Shown one piece after another: positions 14,719-21,054 of a stretch of DNA of 24,694 nt. The notes under the pieces are model-generated. The model was not told the DNA's origin. It ran no database searches and was given only the letters and a program-made list of their open reading frames with translations. Each line of letters starts with the position of its first letter. Positions within the stretch are counted from its first letter, which is position 1. Origin of the DNA: SKVR01 sp037441525 (lineage in GTDB: Bacteria > Bacteroidota > Bacteroidia > Bacteroidales > UBA7960); NCBI GenBank assembly GCA_037441525.1, contig JBBISA010000060.1:1-24694 (forward strand), in the 5' to 3' direction. Position numbers and translations under genes: made by a program.

Positions 14719-15674
14719 GTACGTATGCCTTATATGGAGAGATTGTATTTCCTGAGCACCAAGGCAGGCAGGGATTTAAAATCAGGAGATTTAACGATGT
14801 TAAAATTGAAAGCAGTTGGCAATCTTTGACAGGTACGGCTGAAATTACTATACCAAGGAGGGTTAAGGATTTTGACTGTATGAATGTTACAGAATGGTTT
14901 CGCGAAAGCGATCCTGTAGAAATTTATCTGGGTTACAACGGTAATCTGGTTTCAGAGTTTACTGGTTATTTAGCTAAGGTTCCGGTAGGAATTCCGCTTG
15001 TGTTGTCGCTCGAAGATGAGATGTTTCAACTTAAGAGGAAAACTGTGAGTGTCAGCTTTCAGAATCCTACACTTAAAGAGCTTTTAAGTGCTATAGCTCC
15101 GGGTTATAAAATTGTTTGCGACGAATCTGCCATTCTTGGTTCTGTAAGGTTTTCGAACATGGCTGCATCGGCAATTCTGGATGAACTTAAAAAAACTGGG
15201 ATACATTCATGGTTTGTAGGTAAAGAACTTCATGCGATGAATGCCTCAAGGATTGATATTGCACCGCTTGAAGTTCAGCTTGAGCGTACCGCTGGAGAGA
15301 GCTTAAAGCAAAAAGCAATAGAGGACACTTTGGTAGTTATAAGCTTACTTAGAAAAGTTGGTAAAAAGATAAAGGTTGAATACGGGGAGAAAGGAGCCGG
15401 AAAACGAATAACAAGAGAGCTTAGTGGAATAAGTATTACTGAAGCGGAGTTGTTGGCCGAGGCGAAGAAAATTTACAACGAAAGCAAGCGGCCTGGGTTG
15501 GATGGTGACATTACTCTTTTTGGGCTTCCACGTGTTGTTCATGGAATGAAGATTAATCTTAAGAGTGCCATTTACCCTGAAAAGGACGGGGTTTATTATA
15601 TTGACTCGGTTACAAAAACATTTAGTGAACAAGGTTACAGGCAACAATGTAAATTAGGAGATAAGGCAATATGA
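14715..15674 (+). CDS. Baseplate hub protein (Mu gpP/gp44-like)
   Basis: 319 residues. The protein opens with a beta-rich part (GFKIRRFNDVKIESSWQSLT, GTAEITIPRRV, DPVEIYLGYNGNLVSEFTGYLAKV), as in gpD/gpP hub proteins where the ligand-like barrel is followed by a smaller domain. The centre has TLKELLSAIAPGYKIVCDESA and SAILDELKKTGIHSWFVGKELHA, typical of gp44/gpD domain II. The end (RPGLDGDITLFGLPRVVHGM, then IDSVTKTFSEQGYRQQCKLG) matches the G-x-I-T-x-x-G-x-P-x-x-x-x-G-x and V-x-H-x-x-x-x-G-x-x-x pattern of hubs. The protein would trimerise under the tube above the spike. ATGA overlaps at both ends. Confidence 0.78.
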   Translation: MSTYALYGEIVFPEHQGRQGFKIRRFNDVKIESSWQSLTGTAEITIPRRVKDFDCMNVTEWFRESDPVEIYLGYNGNLVSEFTGYLAKVPVGIPLVLSLEDEMFQLKRKTVSVSFQNPTLKELLSAIAPGYKIVCDESAILGSVRFSNMAASAILDELKKTGIHSWFVGKELHAMNASRIDIAPLEVQLERTAGESLKQKAIEDTLVVISLLRKVGKKIKVEYGEKGAGKRITRELSGISITEAELLAEAKKIYNESKRPGLDGDITLFGLPRVVHGMKINLKSAIYPEKDGVYYIDSVTKTFSEQGYRQQCKLGDKAI

Positions 15675-16186
15675 CGTTGAAATCAGAACTTAATCAATTC
15701 GGAAGCCTGTTTAAACAGCATTTAAAAGGGGCATTTAAATCTACCATGCGTTGGGTTACGGCTAGTAGTGTGAATTGGGAGAGTAAAACCATGGAAGGGG
15801 CTGATGCGGACAATTTGCCTTATTACGACATTTTGCTTGGTGTAGGGATGATGGCGGTTAAACCAACTATTGGAACGGATTGCCTTATTGCAATAGTGGA
15901 AGGTGATGAAGCTGTAGCTTTTTTAATGTACGCTAATGAAGCAGATCTGATTGAGTTTAATGGTGGTTTAAATGGAGGGATGACAAAAACTCCAGAGCTC
16001 GTAACTCAGCTCGCAAAATTAACAGCCAGGGTTGATGGTATAATCGATGCGATAAATAATGGTACTCCGGCTACAGGTGCTTCTGATGGCGGGGCTGCTT
16101 TACAGAATAGCATTAAGGCATTGTTGGCAGGGATAAACGAACGGGAGGATTTTACAGAAATAGAAGATTACTTAATAACACACTGA
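15671..16186 (+). CDS. Baseplate spike/assembly protein (Mu gp45-like)
   Basis: 171 residues. N-terminal helix LNQFGSLFKQHLKGAFKST, then a beta-rich OB-like part: RWVTASSVNWESKTMEGADA, LPYYDILLGVGMMAVKPTIG, TDCLIAIVEGDEAVAFLMYAN, ADLIEFNGG. This arrangement (dissonant strand pairs followed by a short N-G-G stretch) matches the OB barrel of gpV/gp45 spikes. The C-terminal part is helical (ELVTQLAKLTARVDGIIDAIN), where Mu gp45 has a beta-helix needle, so the tip may be provided otherwise. Overlaps neighbours by 4 bp and 1 bp. The FKQHLKGAFKS codons are built from a TTTAAACAGC-type repeat cluster. Confidence 0.7.
   Translation: MTLKSELNQFGSLFKQHLKGAFKSTMRWVTASSVNWESKTMEGADADNLPYYDILLGVGMMAVKPTIGTDCLIAIVEGDEAVAFLMYANEADLIEFNGGLNGGMTKTPELVTQLAKLTARVDGIIDAINNGTPATGASDGGAALQNSIKALLAGINEREDFTEIEDYLITH
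15709..15740 (+). repeat. TTTAAACAGC-type repeat cluster inside the spike gene
   Basis: GTTTAAACAGC (15709-15719), ATTTAAAAGGGGC (15720-15732) and ATTTAAAT (15733-15740) lie in sense about 38 bp after the ATG. The encoded FKQHL is the same peptide as at the C-terminus of the GpG-like protein, because the same DNA repeat is read in the same frame there. Confidence 0.5.
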
Positions 16187-16497
16187 TGGTTGGTATTTTA
16201 TTGGATACTGTTTATGATTTGGTTGTTAAACCTCGTTTCGATAATTCAGGGAAAATTACGAACGGGCTCGTTGTTGGTAACTCGGACGATCAGAATTCGG
16301 CGTTGGTTCTGAAGATGTCACAGGGAGAGTTGAAGGAAGATCCTTTGCTGGGGTGTGGATTGACAAAATTTATGCGCGGAAAATACAGCGCTACCAAAAT
16401 TGAACAGCGAATTCGCTCTCATTTTACACGAGCCGGGATTGATTACGATGAGTATAGAGAACGAATGAGCCTGACTATTAAAACTGATGGATTATGA
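16186..16497 (+). CDS. Baseplate wedge protein, gpW/gp25-like (Mu gp46-like)
   Basis: 103 residues, the usual size of the small baseplate gp25/gp46 proteins. It has DFDLVV-like opening LDTVYDLVVKPRFD, then NSALVLKMSQGELKEDPLLGCGLTKFMRGK, which fits the Mu gp46 pattern of a strand followed by GE-x-x-x-x-P-x-x-G, and a helical IEQRIRSHFTRAGIDYDEY. It links spike hub and wedge. Start overlaps the previous stop by 1 bp (TGATG) and the end overlaps the amidase ATG by 4 bp. Confidence 0.75.
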   Translation: MVGILLDTVYDLVVKPRFDNSGKITNGLVVGNSDDQNSALVLKMSQGELKEDPLLGCGLTKFMRGKYSATKIEQRIRSHFTRAGIDYDEYRERMSLTIKTDGL

Positions 16498-16970
16498 AAG
16501 AGCTTAAGTTTTTAGTTATTCATTGTACAGCCACTCCTGAAGGCAGGGCTGTTTCGTCGGCAGATATCCGGCGGTGGCATTTGTCTCCAAAACCTGAAGG
16601 CAGAGGTTGGCGTCAGGTTGGTTATACCGATATGATTCATTTAAACGGGAATCTGGAGCGGCTTGCAAATAATAACGATGATGCCATAGTCGACCCTTGG
16701 GAGATTACAAACGGGGTGGCCGGAATTAATCAGGTTAGCCGACATATTGTACATGTTGGAGGGTTGGACAAGTCGGGGAAATCGAAAGATACAAGAACTA
16801 TAGCTCAACGCGCAGCTCTTGGTAAATATGTAATCGATTTTATAAAAAAGCATCCAAGGGTTAAAGTTGCCGGTCATAATCAATTCGATAAAAAAGACTG
16901 TCCTTCATTTTCTGTTCCCGAATTCCTCCGGAATATTGGAGTTTCAGAAGTTAATATTTATACGCCATGA
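16494..16970 (+). CDS. N-acetylmuramoyl-L-alanine amidase endolysin (Amidase_2)
   Basis: 158 residues, a single amidase_2/PGRP-type domain. The zinc site is visible: His at FLVIHCTATPEG (residue about 10), His in RHIVHVGG (near residue 85), and Cys in DKKDCPSFSV (near residue 130), with KVAGHNQFDKKDCPSF as the typical end motif. WRQVGYTDMIHLNG is the G-Y-H/T substrate region. There is no signal peptide, so release needs a holin. It cleaves the peptide from MurNAc in the cell wall. Unlike Mu, where lysis genes lie before the terminase, it sits within the baseplate operon and overlaps both neighbours by 4 bp. Confidence 0.92.
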   Translation: MKELKFLVIHCTATPEGRAVSSADIRRWHLSPKPEGRGWRQVGYTDMIHLNGNLERLANNNDDAIVDPWEITNGVAGINQVSRHIVHVGGLDKSGKSKDTRTIAQRAALGKYVIDFIKKHPRVKVAGHNQFDKKDCPSFSVPEFLRNIGVSEVNIYTP

Positions 16971-17326
16971 TAGAACTTGTTAGCCTAGTCTTAAACCTTG
17001 TGCTTGGAGGCGGCCTGATTGTTTCATTCTTTACAATAAGGGCTCAGAAGAAAGAAGCGAACGCAAAGGCTCAAAAAGCTGTTGCCGAGGCAACCACAAA
17101 CGAAATACAGAACGTTGAAGCGGCAATAAAAATTTGGCGCGAAATTGCGCAGGATATGGCCGAAAAATATGAATCGGTATCAGCACAGGTTGAGCAATTA
17201 AGTAAAGAGGTTAAGCGGCTAAACACAATCAATAATAGAATTGTGAAGCTGCTCGACAAGATTACACCTGAGAATATTGAACATATGGTAGAGGAAATTA
17301 AAAAACAAATGAATGAAAACGTATAA
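16967..17326 (+). CDS. Small membrane-anchored coiled-coil lysis protein (holin or spanin-like)
   Basis: 119 residues. One hydrophobic helix at about residues 3-23 (LVSLVLNLVLGGGLIVSFF) is followed by basic residues and a long charged helical region (KKEANAKAQKAVAEA, QDMAEKYESVSAQVEQLSKEVKRLN) predicted to be a coiled coil. Proteins with this layout commonly follow the amidase gene in Bacteroidota phages. The position between endolysin and spanin genes suggests a holin, or the inner-membrane partner of a spanin pair; basic residues after the helix favour a cytoplasmic C-terminus, which argues for a holin-like or regulatory role. Overlaps the next gene by 14 bp. Confidence 0.6.
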   Translation: MIELVSLVLNLVLGGGLIVSFFTIRAQKKEANAKAQKAVAEATTNEIQNVEAAIKIWREIAQDMAEKYESVSAQVEQLSKEVKRLNTINNRIVKLLDKITPENIEHMVEEIKKQMNENV

Positions 17327-17834
17327 ATCAATTGTCGTAATACTTCTTTGTGTTATGCTATGTTTGTCGTGCAGGACAAAGAAGATTACAGTTTCTGGGC
17401 ATACCAAAAACGACCAAATACATCAGAACTATGTTAATGTGGTTGGGAAATTAAAAGCCAACCTGGAGCTTGATGAAGCATCTTCGGAAAAGAGTGTGAT
17501 TAACGATTCAACTGAAACAGAAATTAAAATAACTGAATGGTCGAACCCGGATAGCACTGGGCGTCAGTTTCCTGTTAAAACAACTGAGATTAACAAAATG
17601 AGTGTAAAGCGAACTCATATAGATACACAGTCAGAAAGCAGGCAGTCTGGAGGAGTTGCTGCCGGACTCGATGTTGTTGACAGGTCTAAAACTAAAAACA
17701 GTCAGGAGTCTGAGGTGAAAACATCTGAGAAAATTCGTTCGCCAACCTGGTTGATTTGGGTTTGTATTATTTTATCGCTTGGATTGGTTGTTTTGCTCTA
17801 TTTTATTTTAAGGCGTTTTGGGCTTGTAAAATAA
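17313..17834 (+). CDS. Probable unimolecular spanin (u-spanin) lipoprotein
   Basis: 173 residues. Begins with a lipoprotein-type signal (two Lys, then IVVILLCVMLCLSC), with Cys20 the likely lipidation site preceded by L-S; the -3 residue is Cys, so the lipobox is slightly irregular. Residues 21-140 are polar, Ser/Thr/Glu/Lys-rich, suited to span the periplasm. A second hydrophobic helix (WLIWVCIILSLGLVVLLYFI, about 144-165) lies at the C-terminus, followed by RR. A lipidated N-terminus plus C-terminal inner-membrane anchor is the u-spanin layout (phage T1 gp11). It would fuse the outer and inner membranes after the amidase degrades the wall. Confidence 0.72.
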   Translation: MKTYKSIVVILLCVMLCLSCRTKKITVSGHTKNDQIHQNYVNVVGKLKANLELDEASSEKSVINDSTETEIKITEWSNPDSTGRQFPVKTTEINKMSVKRTHIDTQSESRQSGGVAAGLDVVDRSKTKNSQESEVKTSEKIRSPTWLIWVCIILSLGLVVLLYFILRRFGLVK

Positions 17835-17874
17835 AGGCGGTTGGGTGTTTTATCCTTTCTTATGCGATAGCTTA

Positions 17875-17896
17875 ATTTAAACGGTATTTAAACAGC
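17875..17896 (+). repeat. Tandem 11-bp repeat pair before the LysM-like gene
   Basis: ATTTAAACGGT is followed at once by ATTTAAACAGC, ending 9 bp before the ATG at 17906. It is the clearest pair of the family and is in sense with the gene. Confidence 0.7.
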
Positions 17897-17905
17897 AAAA
17901 ACGGC

Positions 17906-18466
17906 ATGATGTTTATCTCCGATAATCAAAGTTTGTTTGATGTGGCCATTCAGCGGATGGGTTCTGCAGAGGCGGCCTTAACGGTTGCCCTTCTAAACGG
18001 CTTGTCCATTACTGATACTTTGGAAGCAGGTCAGGGCTTATTATTGTCAGATGTGGTTAACGGTGATATTGCCGGTTATTTTTCCGACAGAAATATTATA
18101 CCGGCTACTGCAGCATTAGATATTGTTATTAATGAGCCAGACGTTGTTTATTCCGGATTAACAGAAAGAACTGAATCTGGTTTTCTTGTTGCTGACCATC
18201 AAAGTTTGTTTGATGTGGCCATTCAGCGGATGGGTTCTGCAGAGGCGGCCTTAACGGTTGCCCTTCTAAACGGCTTGTCCATTACTGATACTCTGGAAGC
18301 CGGTCGTAGTATTAGCGCACCCCTTTCAAGCAATATAATAGTTGAATATTATAAAAACAAAGGCATTGTTCCTGGCACCTCGGTTACTGACGAAAGCGAT
18401 GGTGGCGGGTTAATCCTCGAAGGCATAGGTTATTGGGCTATAGGAGTTGATTTTGTTGTAAGTTAA
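17906..18466 (+). CDS. Baseplate-associated protein with two LysM-like repeats
   Basis: 186 residues made of two units of about 91 residues. Each begins with a LysM-like segment: NQSLFDVAIQRMGSAEAALT, then VALLNGLSITDTLEAG, then a spacer, then a Y-(Y/F)-x-x-(K/R)-x-I-(I/V)-P-x-T end. This pattern is common in Bacteroidota Mu-like phages as a LysM-type tail protein, suggesting contact with peptidoglycan or assembly of the hub. The two LysM segments are encoded by almost identical DNA (95 bp perfect), though flanking parts of the units have diverged. An ATG at 17909 is also possible. Starts a new group 71 bp after the spanin gene. Confidence 0.75.
   Translation: MMFISDNQSLFDVAIQRMGSAEAALTVALLNGLSITDTLEAGQGLLLSDVVNGDIAGYFSDRNIIPATAALDIVINEPDVVYSGLTERTESGFLVADHQSLFDVAIQRMGSAEAALTVALLNGLSITDTLEAGRSISAPLSSNIIVEYYKNKGIVPGTSVTDESDGGGLILEGIGYWAIGVDFVVS
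17925..18292 (+). repeat. Internal direct repeat, 95 bp identical copies
   Basis: 17925-18019 and 18198-18292 are identical over 95 bp; extending to 18032 and 18305 adds only two mismatches. The copies lie 273 bp (91 codons) apart, in frame, inside the LysM-like gene. Confidence 0.9.
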
Positions 18467-18475
18467 ATTAATATA

Positions 18476-19312
18476 ATGGCACGTACAGTATCTGAAATAA
18501 AAGGAAGCATTGCTTCAAGCTTCATGGCAAACGAAACGCTTGCCGGGTATTACGGCTTTGCTCCGGGAACGGGATTCGATTCGGTTTTTTCGAGAGTGAG
18601 TTTCGAAAGCATTATGTTTTATATAGTAGCCTACGCCATTTTCGTGGTTGAAAGTTTGTTTGATGTTCTAAAGGCCGATGTAGATAAAGCACTGGCCGAA
18701 AGACTCACCCACAACCGACAGTGGTATGTTAATATAGCTAAGGCATTCCAGTTTGGCGATGCATTAAACAATGGGCGCTACGATGTTATTGATGAAACAA
18801 AGCAGGTGGTTGATTATGCTGCGGTTGATGAGATTGCCGGGCAGTTGTTTATGAAAGTGGCAACCACCAGTGGCGACAATCTTGAAGCTCTCGATAATGC
18901 TCAAAAAATAGCGTTTACTTCCTACATACAAATAATGAAAGATGCAGGCGTAAGAGTTACTGTTATTTCCGAGCCTGGAGATGATTTACGTCTTGTATTG
19001 GATGTGTTTTATGATCCAATGGTACTGGATGAAGATGGGCAGCTATTGGATGGTGGTGGCGAACCTGTAAAAGATACGATTCGCTCTTTTATAAAAGATT
19101 TGCCTTTTAATGGCGAATTTAAGACAGTTTCGTTAACGGATGCGCTTCAGGTTACTCCAGGAGTTGTTATACCAACGGTATTAAGCGCTGAATATAAATA
19201 TGCCGCCAACGATTGGATGAGTATTGATGCTAAAGTGAAGCCTTATGCCGGTTATATGGTGATTGGTAATGAAAATTTAACCATTAACTACAGACCTTAT
19301 GATGCAAATTAA
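18476..19312 (+). CDS. Baseplate J-like wedge protein (Mu gp47-like)
   Basis: 278 residues. The N-terminus (MARTVSEIKGSIASSFMAN, SRVSFESIMFYIVAYAIFVVESLFDVLKADVDKAL) is like the helical start of baseplate J proteins. The middle has VDEIAGQLFMKVATTSGDNL and IAFTSYIQIMKDAGVRVTVISEPGDDLRLVLDVFYDP. The end has VKDTIRSFIKDLPFNGEF followed by VSLTDALQVTPGVVIPTVLSAEYKY, the J-like pattern of a helix, a D-A-L/I segment, and a strand. It is shorter than Mu gp47 (about 360), as in other Bacteroidota versions. It would form the wedge with the gp46-like and gp48-like neighbours; its stop region overlaps the next gene by 14 bp. Confidence 0.7.
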   Translation: MARTVSEIKGSIASSFMANETLAGYYGFAPGTGFDSVFSRVSFESIMFYIVAYAIFVVESLFDVLKADVDKALAERLTHNRQWYVNIAKAFQFGDALNNGRYDVIDETKQVVDYAAVDEIAGQLFMKVATTSGDNLEALDNAQKIAFTSYIQIMKDAGVRVTVISEPGDDLRLVLDVFYDPMVLDEDGQLLDGGGEPVKDTIRSFIKDLPFNGEFKTVSLTDALQVTPGVVIPTVLSAEYKYAANDWMSIDAKVKPYAGYMVIGNENLTINYRPYDAN

Positions 19313-19778
19313 TTGGAACAGGCTTATAGTATTATTGCTGCCTGTCAGGCTGCGAACCGGGACTATTTACGCATTTCTAAGCTCGTTGGTTGCGCCAATT
19401 GTAACTCTTTATAACAATCTTTTGGCTTACAATGCAACTACGAGCTATAAACTAAGGCATACATCTCAGGTTTGGTCTATCGAGAAAGTATTGAATGATG
19501 AGTTCGACCCGGTTGAGCGGCGTATTCGAATATTTGACGCTGGGGGAAATTCTATAATCCCACTTTATCCTGATGCAGATTTGCGGCCTGTTTCGCTTAA
19601 TGATGACCTTACAAGTTGCTTAATTTTGCAGGCTGATAGCGGATATGATAGCGGGGCTTTCGATTTTGTGGTGAGGCTTCCTTATAGATATGCCGACAGT
19701 CAGGTTTATCACATAAAAAGCTTGATTAATTATTACAAATTAGCGGGTAAACGATACGATATTATTTTTCTGACTTGA
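19299..19778 (+). CDS. Mu gp48-like tail/baseplate protein
   Basis: 159 residues. It starts MMQINWNRLIVLLLPVRLRT (a second ATG at 19302 is possible), has LLAYNATTSYKLRHTSQVWSIEKVLNDEFDPVERRIRIFDA and ends with VYHIKSLINYYKLAGKRYDIIF. The block QVWSIEKVLNDEFDPVERRI is a recurrent feature of small proteins after the J-like gene in Bacteroidota prophages, where Mu has gp48 (gpI-like). It probably links the wedge to the fibre. Overlaps the previous gene by 14 bp. Confidence 0.62.
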   Translation: MMQINWNRLIVLLLPVRLRTGTIYAFLSSLVAPIVTLYNNLLAYNATTSYKLRHTSQVWSIEKVLNDEFDPVERRIRIFDAGGNSIIPLYPDADLRPVSLNDDLTSCLILQADSGYDSGAFDFVVRLPYRYADSQVYHIKSLINYYKLAGKRYDIIFLT

Positions 19779-19788
19779 ATGTAAAATT

Positions 19789-20496
19789 ATGAATAAAATT
19801 ACACTGCAGGGCGTTAAGGATTTCGCCCTAACAACAGATGCGCTTGCATTTATGCAGTCAGCTTTCGAGAGTTTCGAGCAATTAGGGTTTATGGGCGGCG
19901 ACAACATAATAGTGTCGGGCTGTGTTGTAACCGGAAGCTCTGTTAGCTCCGGGTGGATGTTTTTAAAAGGCAAATTAATGCCTTTTTCGGGAGGTTCTAT
20001 ACAGACAAATGTTCGAATAGTTGAAACTGTTCAAAATGTAACTGTTGATATTGCCAGCCGTGAACAGCGCACCTTTCATGCTGAATTCGGTACATCTGCG
20101 GACCCGGATAAAAATGTTGCCTGGGCTGATATAAGGAAAGTTAAATCAATGAAAGCTCTGGATGATGAGGATTTTAAAAGTTTAGAAATACCGCTAACCT
20201 TAACTAATTCTTATGAATTTGCTCCAGGAGGTGGATTATTTCTATTGTTGAGAAATGGTAATGTATTAACACTTGTTGTGAATGGAGTTAGGACAAAAAT
20301 TGGACAAACACCCAGCTCTGCAATTTTGGGAAATATCCCTGTTGATTTAAGGCCAAAGGCTACTGTTTATGCAATTATGATACAATTTGGCAATATTAAG
20401 CCGATTGCCATATATAGCGATACCGGAAATATTAGTACAATAGATATTTATACGTCTACTATTTTTAGCTTTTCCGCCACCTGGGTAATTCAATAA
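19789..20496 (+). CDS. Hypothetical tail fibre-region protein
   Basis: 235 residues. It begins MNKITLQGVKDFALTTDALA and continues QSAFESFEQLGFMGGDNIIVSGCVVTG, SGWMFLKGKLMPFSGGSI and DIASREQRTFHAEFGT. The recurrent pattern of a helix, a glycine-rich turn and a strand with G-W-M-F-L-x-G-x-L-M-P-F suggests a small beta-structured baseplate-distal protein; comparable proteins occur just before the fibre genes of Bacteroidota phages. The end (about residues 150-235) has a beta-sheet-like pattern with VLTLVVNGVRTKIG and IDIYTSTIFSFSATWVIQ. Function not recognised beyond the fibre region. Confidence 0.6.
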   Translation: MNKITLQGVKDFALTTDALAFMQSAFESFEQLGFMGGDNIIVSGCVVTGSSVSSGWMFLKGKLMPFSGGSIQTNVRIVETVQNVTVDIASREQRTFHAEFGTSADPDKNVAWADIRKVKSMKALDDEDFKSLEIPLTLTNSYEFAPGGGLFLLLRNGNVLTLVVNGVRTKIGQTPSSAILGNIPVDLRPKATVYAIMIQFGNIKPIAIYSDTGNISTIDIYTSTIFSFSATWVIQ

Positions 20497-20499
20497 TAT

Positions 20500-21051
20500 A
20501 TGGCTATAACACCCATTAACACATTAAAAAACTGGTTTAAAACCGGACTAAAACCAACCCAGGCACAGTTTTGGGCGTGGTTAGATTCGTTTTGGCATAA
20601 ATCAGAAAACATCCCTTCGGCACGAATTGAGGGCTTGCAGGAGCTATTAGACACCAAGGTAGATAAAAAGGATATTGTGCAGCAAAAAGGTGTTTTCGAT
20701 TCATCGCGGCCCTACGTGTTTGATGCCGACCTGGCCGAATATGTGAGCTATATTAACGAAACCAGTGCCGATGATTTTTTTCGTGTTGAGCGATGGTTTC
20801 GCCTCCTGACCGATACCATTGCCGGGGAAAGTCCCGAAAACGCACCCGCTAAGTGGCGCCACATTGGCACCACCCTGGGCGAAATTGCCATTGAAGATGT
20901 AGTGGGGTTGAGGGAGGAGTTGGATGAGTTGGCTGAGTCGACAAGTAATTATATAACCCAAGTGACAGCTGATGATGGCAATTTATTGATTGCTAATGGA
21001 AATGGAGAGCTAAAGGATAGCGGCATTAATTGGTTATCACTATATTTTTAA
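20500..21051 (+). CDS. Tail fibre adaptor/collar protein
   Basis: 183 residues. MAITPINTLKNWFKTGLKPT and QAQFWAWLDSFWHKSENIP at the start is a strongly conserved opening of Bacteroidota phage fibre proteins, where it docks to the baseplate; it is followed by IEGLQELLDTKVDKKDIV. The centre (YVFDADLAEYVSYINETSADDFFRVE) and the end (LREELDELAESTSNYI, then ADDGNLLIANGNGELKDSGI) resemble short trimeric fibre shafts with a helical neck. By hand count 20821-20880 is 40/60 G+C, well above the rest of the window. The fibre gene begins 3 bp after its stop. Confidence 0.7.
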   Translation: MAITPINTLKNWFKTGLKPTQAQFWAWLDSFWHKSENIPSARIEGLQELLDTKVDKKDIVQQKGVFDSSRPYVFDADLAEYVSYINETSADDFFRVERWFRLLTDTIAGESPENAPAKWRHIGTTLGEIAIEDVVGLREELDELAESTSNYITQVTADDGNLLIANGNGELKDSGINWLSLYF

Positions 21052-21054
21052 AAC

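Noticed and set aside
18651..18666. A 16-base match between the J-like gene and the LysM repeats (aaagtttgtttgatgt)
   Set aside because: It encodes ESLFDV versus QSLFDV and stops there; with no wider similarity I take it as chance or a common coding word.
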